Below, in pieces: positions 55,443-64,000 of a stretch of DNA of 64,000 bases. The stretch comes from Undaria pinnatifida. Taxonomy: Eukaryota > Sar > Phaeophyceae > Laminariales > Alariaceae. Under the pieces are notes generated by a model. The model saw nothing but the letters and a program-made list of their open reading frames with translations. It made no database searches and was not told the origin of the DNA. The stretch lies in the NCBI GenBank assembly GCA_012845835.1, contig JABAKD010000017.1:2417001-2481000 (forward strand), given 5' to 3'. The translations under genes and the position numbers were made by a program. Position 1 is the first letter of the stretch. The number at the start of each line of letters is the position of its first letter.

Positions 55443-56053
55443 GTTCCCGTCTGTGCCGCGCGATTTCAAAGGCACTAAATCGGGCATCCGGCACTACTCA
55501 ACCGGCACTATAGAGGGACCTAGAGGGACAACTACTGCAACCCTTTTGGGAAGCGGGAATTAATGGCGACCAGAAAACGGTAAACGCGGATATATGCACC
55601 TTCTAGGAATGAGCGTGCAAGAGTACAAGGATCGCCAAGCTACGCGCGTGCCATACATCTCCTTCCGTCGCACTTAGAACACATCTACCCCTGTAGCCGG
55701 GGCTGAATCGTGTGACCGGTGTTGTAAATCCTCCACACCTCGATCAGAAAATTATCTAGATCATATAGATCATGCAGATAATGTATTATTCGATACGAGA
55801 TGCTGTGCAGGATCTGTACCAATAGATTACAGAGCTAACCTGGGAAACATGTGCTAGGTCGTCATGCAGATCGTACGGCTGGCTCCGACCGGGTAACATG
55901 AGCTAGACCATAGCAGCACAGATATTCCCTGAAATATCTACATCATCAAGTGGGGATCGGTGATCTGTCCGACGTGTGAAATCTTATCAATTTTTCGCCA
56001 TAAATTTCCTCAGAAGTCCCGAAGAGGTTTAGAGCAGAGCTTCAGTTTTCACG

Positions 56054-56215
56054 GTTCGGTTCGGTTCGGTTCGGTTCGGTTCGGTTCGGTTCGGTTCGGT
56101 TCGATTCGGTTCGGTTCGGTTCGGTTCGGTTCGGTTCGGTTCGGTTCGGTTCGGTTCGGTTCGGTTCGGTTCGGTTCGGTTCGGTTCGATTCGGTTCGGT
56201 TCGGTTCGGTTCGGG
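56054..56215. repeat. GGTTC pentamer array
   Basis: About 32 nearly perfect GGTTC units with rare GATTC variants. Repetitive open frames across it are artefacts. Confidence 0.95.
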
Positions 56216-56313
56216 GTGGGGCAGTTCCGATGCGAGTCCCTCCACATTGTTTTGTGAGCCAGTGGTCGTGGTTGTTTCTTGTTTAGTGGGGGGGGCTCCT
56301 TCCAAAGGATGGT

Positions 56314-58310
56314 TCAATCTTCTTGGCAGGTATTTTTTATCGTTCCATGTTTACCAGGGGTAGACGCTGGCACGTTAGCAAAAGCTGCTACCGATTTGCA
56401 GTCGCTGGTGTCCGCTTTCTCCTCCTCTTCTTCCCCCTCACTGGCTTGTGCCGCCAGATCTTCCAGCAGCGCGATTACTGGCTTAGCGATCGCCCTCACA
56501 GAGTTGAACGCCCTGCTGGAGGACCTCCTTTTCCCCGGAGACGATTCTTTAGCTTGGACGCGGTTGTCATCCCCTTCATCTAAGGATTTTTTCAGGCTCC
56601 GTAGCCCTACCGCTCCGAGGTTACGGTCTTTGGGAGATAAAGCCGTGTCCGTGCCGGGGTGGCACCTGTTAGCGCTCCCTGCCAAGTCGTACACAAACGC
56701 TCCGTAACACCTCCCTGTGACGATTCCTCTCTGCACTCGGAGTTTGGGCGGCTCACGTCTACTGGCATGTGAGCAAACTGTTCTGTGATGTCTTTTTGTA
56801 CTATTAATAGGACTAGGTACAACTCCAGCGACAACCAGTCCAGCATGGGCGGGAGGAACAAATCTAAAGCGCGTTCTACCAACGTCAAGTCTGCCTCGGA
56901 AATAAAACGCCAGAAATATTGTTCTTCTGAAGTATAGGGCCTGGTGTGGTCGACCAATACAGCCCTCATGTGTAGCACCAACCTTGTCGAAGCCGACATC
57001 TATGCTTCTCCTTTGGTTAGCCTAGTGTCCTTCAATGCGTGACGTGCCGTGTCATGCGTTCCGCCCTGTTTGGAGACCTCCGCAACAAGCAATCGTGCCC
57101 AATCAGTGATGGTTAGACGCTTTCAACAATAACGGTGGCACTTTTTTGCCATTTTTTTTCCTGAATGACGGTGCTCTCTAACCCAAATTCGTCGGAATTT
57201 CAACATTTTTTCGCGTTTTCTTTTTTACTTACCTACAAGGTCATGGAACAGTTCATCGGGTTGCACTTTTTATTTTTTCTCAACATGAGGTTTTGGGTGG
57301 GGAACAGAGCTCCTGAAACTAATAGCCTGAGAAAAAGATGGGTGCACCTCGATCTTAGCGTGAGTCGTTACCTCATGGAAAGGGATTATAACCCTTCCCC
57401 CCTGGACAGGGTACACTTCTACCTTCGTGTGTGGTATCATTGCTGCTCGTGTAGCTAAGTTGGGTGAGACGAGCTCCATATAACATTCTACTCTCATTGG
57501 AGTGAAAAAGTCTGCTTGCGGCAATTTGCTCGTCCCATCGCCATCCGTCTGGTCTTCTGGCATCGCCCAGATTCCTCCTTCTTCTCCTGACATTACCTGA
57601 TTGAGATTTGTCAACCAACCCGACTTGGTCATTCCGCATGGTAAATTTCTTCTGGTAACCAGGTGACAGCCCCACGTACGCGCATTCTTCCTCGTCTTTG
57701 CTGGGGTTCATGGTTGCAACAATCCGGTTTTGTCGTAGGTCTTGCGTATTTGCGGCGATAACCGTCGTCGCTTAGTGGGAAGGGCGCCGTGAATTGAGTC
57801 ATGGTCATTGGCTGTCCCTATTACCGCAGCACCCGTAAGATGTCGCGGGATTCATGGAAGGAAGTTGGGCTGAAGGGATTGACCACGGATAAGTTTGCTG
57901 CACTGCTTGCTGCTGCCACAACGTTTGTCGAGGCCCTTGTTGATATTGGCGACCCGGTGGCAGTTGCGTCGATGTCATCACCTGTGGCTGTAGTGCTGGG
58001 GCCGGTGGTGGTGCTTGAAACGACTGATAAGGTTGCAACTGTAGTGTTGGCGCCGGTTGTGGTTGAAACGACTGACTAGGCGGAGGCGGTGGCGGAATAA
58101 TTTGTGCCGGGTATAACTGACGAAGCGGCGGCGGGGTCATTTGTGCCGGGAGTGGCTGGCGAGGCGGTGACGGCGGCGTCATCTGTGCCGTGCGTGGCGG
58201 CGGTGGCGGTGGCTGGGGAGCTGATACATCTCCCACGCCTATCATCCCGCTTTCACCTCCAGCTGGCGGGAGCGGTGGTGGTGCCCCCACTATCAATAGC
58301 TTGTTCTGAC
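56314..58310 (-). pseudogene. Unrecognised broken minus-strand ORF series
   Basis: Reading on the minus strand: a Pro/Gln-rich segment (58296-57805, with PPPPP and QSFQPQ motifs, near a candidate start MSSEQA at about 58314); then NPSKDEEECAYVGLSPGYQK (57711 on) and LTNLNQVMSGEEGGIWAMPE in another frame; a family-1 MITE; then ITDWARLLVAEVSKQGGTHD ending in a stop. A fresh ATG at 56999 opens an ORF of 130 codons (YFWRFISEADLTLVERALDL, LSLELYLVLLIVQKD). An overlapping frame (56736-56314) is Lys/Ser/Glu-rich. The run of open pieces suggests one or two former genes broken by frameshifts and the MITE. A Gag-like region of a retroelement is possible; no motif names it. Confidence 0.4.
57128..57365 (+). 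mobile_element. MITE family 1, worn copy inside the unknown ORF series
   Basis: Recognisable by 'tttcctgaatgacgg', 'ctaacccaaattcgtcgg', 'tttacttacctac', 'ttgggtggggaacagagctcc' and 'ggtgcacctcgatcttagcg'. It separates two halves of the minus-strand open series. Confidence 0.72.
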
Positions 58311-59535
58311 GACATTGCCCCTGTTGTTTTTTCTTTTTTCTGTTTCCCTTCTTTTTTTATTTTCCTCTTTTTCTTTCCGTCCCCGTTTTCTTCCTTGCTT
58401 TTTCTTTTATTTTCCTCTTTTTTCTTCCGTTCTCGAAGAAATCACGAGTATGTGCCACGGTTTTAAGGACCCCATTGAAGCTACAAAGCAAGCGACAACT
58501 ACGGAGGGCAAAAGGAAACACACCAACGTAGCCCACAATTCTCACACCACCAACCAATATGAATTGGTCCTCAACCAATCACCTAGCACCAAGAGTCAAG
58601 GCCAGCACAGCGGTGGTGCCCGGCTGGGCCCTGGTGCCCCCGCTACACTCCCCTGATAGCTACGAAACGACCCAGACGCCAGTCAGTACTGGCAGTAATG
58701 CACCCACTGTGCTACTGTGCTGCGGGTATGTTGTAGCTGACGCACACGTGGAACGCTGAAGTGCGGGACTGTTTTTGTCGGGCAGGTGCATGTGCGTGCG
58801 TGCGTGGCCCGTGGTGTGCCCTGACGGGGCAGGAAGAGGCCGGCAGGCCCACGCGGCAAACTGAAAGCACGGTAAAGCAATGGAGCTCAATCTTGTGGAA
58901 GGGTGATTCCAATCGCGTAAGCCACACAAAGGGGGAGGTGTTAGCACCAGAGGGAATCCGCTCCACAACGCGCGTGTGGTTCTCTCGCCTTCGAGTGAAC
59001 TTGCTTCGGACACTTTTTTCATTTTCGGCGGCAGATATCTCGAAAACCTGCGGTTGTCTATAGCAGCAGAAATCAAATGGATAGATCAGACAGTGCTGAC
59101 TCGGTACTTTCGCTTCCGAGGAGGGTGGAGCTTCCCTTGCCAGCACTACCGCCCATCTGATGTTTCTTTCGCTTCATTCGACTGTTCGTCACCCATACTC
59201 TTATCCAGGAGTACAAAGGGTCTCGGGAACTGTTTTCATCTCCGTCACCCACACTCTGGCCAGGAGAAGAAAAAAGTGCTCAGCCTGGAATTCGACCCCA
59301 CGACTATATATCTTGCGTGAAGAAATTCAATTTTCGAATGGCATCTCAATAGCGCTTACGCAACACGCCGATTTAAAACCACCAGTCGCTCCCGTCAGCC
59401 AATCATCACTACCCGCTATTATATTGGTTGCCTTCTGCCATTTTTTGCCCTCTGGAACAACGTACACTAACACACACCTCTTGATTGAAGCGAGTTTGGA
59501 AACGGCAATGTCCCAGTACCCCTCTACTTTCTCTT
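58311..59535. other. Stretch without recognisable gene
   Basis: T-rich tract (58320-58440), then mixed sequence with only short open frames on both strands and no family motif. An imperfect local duplication ('cgtcacccatactct' and 'cgtcacccacactct') is at about 59186-59260. Confidence 0.5.
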
Positions 59536-59556
59536 AGGGTTAGGGCTAGGGTTACG
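59536..59556. repeat. Short telomere-like tract
   Basis: TTAGGGTTAGGGCTAGGGTT sits about 40 bp before the point where Copia pol homology begins. Confidence 0.7.
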
Positions 59557-59594
59557 GTAAGTCTCTACGCGTTGTGCTTGAGTACGCAGTAGTC

Positions 59595-60724
59595 CCAATG
59601 GCCATGAGGCTTCCTAAAAGCCTGCATGGCCTTCGTCAGAGCCCAACCAATTGTTGGAACACAATCGAGAAACATCTGGTGGACATCGGCTTCAAAAGTC
59701 TCAAGTCGGACCCGTGCGTCTACACCTTCTCGGAGGGCGGCGACACCATCGTCCTGCCCCTGTACGTCGACAATGTACTACCTCTTGGAAAAGGCCTCAC
59801 CGTACTCAGGCGAATCAACCAAAAGCTGATGAGCCGTTTCTCAATGACGGATATGGGAGACGTGTAGCTCGTGCTCGGGATAGGCGTCATCCGTGACCGT
59901 GAGAAGGGGACGGTGACCATTTCCCAAAAGAACTAAACCAAGTCCCTACTGGAGCGGTACGGCATGGCAAGTTGAAATCCTGCCCACACACCTGGTGTGG
60001 GAACAGAGCTTTTGCTAGACGAGCCGGAGGAAAGACTTCTGAGCAAGGAGGAGAAGCAACGTTTCCAGGCCATCACGGGAAGCGTATTGTACCTCGGACA
60101 GGTGACTCGCCATGACACCTTGCACGCCGTCAACCAATTGGCGAGGGTGATGTCCAAACCGTCCAAAGCACACATGGCGGCGGCAAAACACCTACTTCGG
60201 TACCTGGCCGGGACGGTGGATTTTCCCATCACCTATAAGAAAAAGGTTTCAAGTTGACGGCCTTTTCGGACGTAAACTGGGGCAACAACCCCGATAACGG
60301 CAAGTCAATGTCTTCATACGTTGTCTTCCTTTCAATTGATCCTGTGAGCTTCAAGGTGGCGATGCAGGGGCTGACGGTGCAGTCCACTATGGAGGCAAAG
60401 CTCGTAGCCGCGGCGCTAGCGACGAAGGAGGCGGTGTTCTGTTCAAACGTATCGAAGGAGCTGGGATTCGGCACGTGCTTCGACTGTGTACCACTATACA
60501 TCGACTGCACCTCGACTCTTGACGTGGCTGGAAACCGGACCTACAGCTCGCGAGTCAAACACGTGGTTCTGCGGTACTTTTTCACCCAGGAGGTAGTCAA
60601 GGAGGGAAGAATCTCCATCAACTACGTGAAAACGGAGGACCAACTCGCTGACATCGGCACCAAGTACCTCGGTAAGCACAGGCACCGCTACCTCATCAAA
60701 CTAATCATCGAGTTCGCGGCATGA
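59595..60724 (+). pseudogene. Ty1/Copia pol fragment (RT-RNase H), decayed
   Basis: Begins inside the RT domain: RLPKSLHGLRQSPTNCW, then SDPCVYTF, and the catalytic motif as LYVDNVL, where YVDD would be expected. In-frame stops follow GDMGDV-type sequence (59865) and SQKN (59935). The frame continues with GSVLYLGQVTRHDTLHAVNQ and MAAAKHLLRYLAGT, shifts by one near 60245, and resumes as RNase H: AFSDVNWGNN, STMEAKLVAAALATKEAV, RVKHVVLRYFF, and TEDQLADIGTKYL, ending EFAA at 60724. Integrase and Gag are missing. Not functional. Confidence 0.9.
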
Positions 60725-62040
60725 AGTAGAGAATCTGGAGTTTGTTTTCGTGTTCTTGATGCTTTCACGCGAATATGGAAGTTGGCGTATTGGGGAATTT
60801 TCTGATTCCTTATTTCTTTTTGTTTTTTAGAGTCAGTGCTGCACACGCTATACTTTAAAGAGTTTTTCTGTCTGCCTTCTGGGAACCAGTTATCACAACG
60901 AGTGACTCGAATGGGCCCTTAACTCGTTTCGATCAATGTTTTGTGATTCAGAGTAACCTTGTAGCAGACAAACGCATTTCATTGCGTTGGCAAGCTCACG
61001 AGTGAATTATGACACCGGTTGAAAAGACATCTCACTACAGAAGCAATAAGTTAAGAAGTAAACCCCACGGGGCAAATTCTGCGTAACGAGAGCACTTGTT
61101 TACGGCACTGCGACTGTAGTTGAAGACGCGACATCCATTGAGGGAGAGTGTTAAGAAACAGATATCGCCAGCCTATGGCCATTATCAATGTTCAGTAGCG
61201 AATGTACAGCTTCCTGTTACTACTTGTTGCAGCACCGCAGCAGTAGCAGGTACCCGACAGAGTTATTAATCAGTGTGACATTGCCATCGTATTCTGTAGT
61301 CAATGCGTATCGTAGGATAGGCGAAACCTACCGCATTCCAAGTACCAGGTTACGCCACACACAAAACAGCAGCTGTGATATTGACGTTGTTCACTTCAGG
61401 AATCGTCGTCCCAGTAATCGTGGTTTTATGTTATGGGGTGAGGGTTCTACGTAGATCGTATTTTAGGAATGTTCGAGAACTAAAAAGGAAAGTTCCTGAC
61501 AATCCCGAAACCGTCTGTAGGCTTCTCGAGCACAATCAGTAATCTAGACCTCGTGACCGTACGGTTTTGGAACTAGAAACTCGGTAGAAGTCGAGGAAAC
61601 AGGGTGCAGCACCGCCTCCTGCTCACACTTGTCATCCAGCATCTGAACTTATCACAGTTCATCGTCGTAAGGTTTTCTTGCCCACAAGCGGCACCTTTTT
61701 CAAGCGTCATCAGCTCTTCAAATCCTCGACACAGCGTGTCTGCTCGGTCGGTCCAACGGCCACCTGCACCAGTCTCTGCAGTCTATTGCGGGGTACCATC
61801 TGATGGTATTCTTTAATAGTAATACTATCGCATTCTAAGGTAACGGTGGGGGGGGATATCGCGACCACGGTTACCGGGCTCAGAAAAAGCATATCACGGC
61901 GGCGAACAAACTTAACAAGAAGAACTTGCTCTGGAAGAGAAAGCGATATTGATGGAGACTGTGTGCATGCTGAATCACCCGAAGATCTCGTTTCGTGCCG
62001 ATCGCATCAGACGGTGCAAAAATTCGGTAGGCGACGAAAG
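60725..62040. other. Copia 3' flank with candidate LTR start; otherwise no gene
   Basis: TTGAGGGAGAG (61138-61148) directly followed by TGTTAAGAAACAG (61149 on) looks like a polypurine tract and the start of a Copia 3' LTR, 425 bp beyond the ORF. I cannot find a matching LTR end or a 5' copy. The remainder has only short open frames. Confidence 0.4.
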
Positions 62041-63900
62041 CTATCGTTGTAGCATCGGCGACAGTAAAGTGGATACCGGCGCCAGCGTATTCAGTACAGT
62101 AGTAATCGAATCTGCTGCCTGAGTTGGAGATGGCCACCATCGGCTAGGTACGTGCCCCTTCGGGAGCAAGGCATGCGTATCAATGACGATGTTGGACAGC
62201 TCACGCTCGAGGAAGGGTACAACTTCCACAGTATCGGGCGTGATTTCCACCATTTCGATGCTAACGTCATCTAGGTAGACGAATGCCTCTACACGTCTTG
62301 GCTCGAAATCAGCTCGAATCTGCTTCAGCACTGCCAGGAGCGGCATGCAGAACAATGCCGGTCCTATGGCACCCTCTGATTGTACCCCACTGGAGCAGTC
62401 GACCTTTCGCCTTTCTCCCGATTCCATCTGAAAAAACACGGGGGCAGATCTCTCGCCGTAACATTTTGCCACGAACGGTATAAGCGCCGGCACGCAAAAG
62501 CCTGTCTCCGCAAGCACAGCTGTCCGTTTCACCGTATTAAAGGCGTTGGAGCAATCGGTGAGCATCAGCCAGTTTTTGCCTCGTGATGTACCCTGGCGCG
62601 TAGCGCTACCTGTTCAACTCCCCCTCGTACCACAACTCCAAAATGTCTCGCTTCGCGGTTAGTCTCCTCCAGCCGTGGTCGACACTGCCGCATGGTCCCG
62701 GCTGCAAGAAGGCGCCTCCACGACACCCCTACGCAGACGGAGTGACATTTTCCGCCCAAGGCAGTGAGGTTGCAAGAATAGCTGCCAGAATTCCGGCGGT
62801 AAGGCGTTTGGATCGTCGGTAATTCTTCTCCAGAAGGCTTCAATGCCAGCTCTGATTTTTTCTCGCCCAAAGCCAATCCTGATTATTGAATGCAAGTGCG
62901 AAAAGCGCAGGCCGTCGCTTCTCGCGCCTGACAGTGCGTTGCGACAATTGATTACCTCGAGAGCCACCTGTTGGTCGAACTCTTCCTCCGGGCGCCAGGT
63001 GGGACCGCTCCCTTCCTCAGGACCGAAGGAACCTGCCGCCGCCACCGCCGCTGCAGCTTTTGGAGAGGTATGACCCTCTTCCGGAAATTTTGCTTTCATT
63101 TGCTCCTACGTTTCCTCGCTCCCCGGCGCCTGCGGTTCTGCGAGGAGGCTGCGTACTGCCACGGGCACCCCCCCTGGATGGCGGCATGCTGATGGCGCCT
63201 TTTAAAACAAGTCAGCGTGCGTCACTTTGTGGGCTTGGCCGCTCTGCCTTGTCGATGTTCGACGGGTATACTCCATTGTTTACAGGAGAAAAAGGGTGAG
63301 GTAATCGCGTTCGGCAGACGCAATCCTCTGGCGCCGCTTCACGTGGCCATCATGCGAATACAGTAGAGCCGGGAGGATATACCACACCTTGATCGACCTC
63401 AACAGTAATTCGATGTCTCCGATTGCATAGTTTGTCGATGCTCTCGCAGGGCGTGATTGAGGAGGCCAAGCACATGGGTGATAACCTTGGCATGGGCTGT
63501 AGCCAACCTCGGTTGCACTTTGACAACAGCGACGAAACGTTGTTGGGGGTCCTTAAGGAGAACATCACCGAGTGGTGCTGCAACCTCCAACGTGTTTCAG
63601 TCCCATGGATAGCAGAGATCATCGCGGCGCCCATCCTCGCCGTTTTCAGGTCTCCCTCCGAGTTCCGCTGCCGCAACGCGCGGTCCAGGGTCGGCCTGAA
63701 CTGCCGCTTTCAACGCTTCCCGTCTTCCATGGCGGACTGTGCATCCCCTTGCACCGCAGAAAAGTGACGCCTGCGCCCCGCCCCGCCTGACTGCATTCAC
63801 CACACACCGCGCGCGTTGCATGTTGACGTCTACAGGGTAACCCTACCATTCGATGTCTCCAAGCAGCCATTGCTCTACAACTCTCGCAGGTTGTACCGCT
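62041..63900 (-). pseudogene. Second reverse-transcriptase pseudogene, non-LTR type
   Basis: Minus strand. From high to low coordinates: degraded N-terminal pieces (63870-63350, several stops), a linker with Ala-rich KAAAAVAAAGSFGPEEGSG (63060 region), ALSGARSDGLRFSHLHSII, FWRRITDDPNALPPEFWQLF. Then, in changing frames, LTALGGKCHSVCVGVSWRRL and RLEETNREARHFGVVVRGGV, LMLTDCSNAFNTVKRTAVLA, FCVPALIPFVAKCYGERSAP, GVQSEGAIGPALFCMPL and the catalytic LDD in FVYLDDVSIEM (about 62275). The usual Y-x-D-D is kept as YLDD. This protein differs clearly from the LINE at 40-42 kb. At least four frame changes; not functional. The window ends in its 5' flank. Confidence 0.75.
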
Positions 63901-64000
63901 CTTCTCGTCTGCAATGAAAAACGCGAAGCTGCCCTACGCCTCCTGGTGCTGGACCATCTCCTTCACCGCGCTCCCCTTCCCTGCGGAGTTCATTCTCTAT

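Noticed and set aside
55960-56317. Frames with FGSVR or EPNRT repeats
   Set aside because: Artefact of the GGTTC pentamer array.

Overview
This is a stretch of eukaryotic nuclear DNA, gene-poor and packed with repeats. It has GT-AG introns (donors mostly GTGAG), a nuclear-type tRNA-Met, CCCTAA-type interstitial telomeric tracts, exons rich in Ala, Gly and Pro, and a mix of YR retroelement, Copia, LINE-like, Helitron and MITE sequences. This would fit an alga, perhaps a brown alga or other stramenopile. That is an inference from the element repertoire; no host gene settles the species.

Layout. 1-8 kb: the 3' part of a minus-strand PP2C-type Ser/Thr phosphatase gene. Six exons join with consistent phases, the introns are full of satellites, and the gene runs off the left edge. 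8-14.7 kb: little coding potential, an elongator tRNA-Met gene and MITE fragments. 14.7-21 kb: a second minus-strand gene; three exons build one PH domain and a fourth adds a long low-complexity tail. 21.3-22.1 kb: a large GGACA satellite. 22.7-23.9 kb: a small plus-strand two-exon gene with a Cys/His cluster. 24.05-31.1 kb: a young, almost intact tyrosine-recombinase retrotransposon of PAT/Ngaro type (split direct repeats A1...B1-A2-B2; Q-rich CCCH Gag-like ORF, RT-RNase H, recombinase). 31.1-36.2 kb: a decayed Helitron (HUH Rep, PIF1-like helicase, C-terminal OTU domain) with a MITE inside it. 39-39.6 kb: a complete 375-bp TRIM element inside a retroposon whose uninterrupted copy lies at 55.3 kb. 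40-42.3 kb: a decayed LINE. 43-53.8 kb: MITE country, with nested MITEs, satellites apparently grown from MITE ends, and an inverted pair of tRNA-derived SINEs. 54-58.3 kb: LTR-like remnants and an unrecognised broken ORF series. 59.5-60.7 kb: a truncated Copia pol. 62-63.9 kb: another decayed reverse transcriptase.

The window is mostly a record of element on element. Two or three MITE families share a CTACGATAG core, which suggests one transposase source (not seen here). They have inserted into the PP2C intron, the Helitron, an unknown ORF and each other, and their ends have been amplified into tandem arrays. The two host genes lie in the same orientation; whether they are one PH-PP2C gene cannot be decided from this sequence alone.
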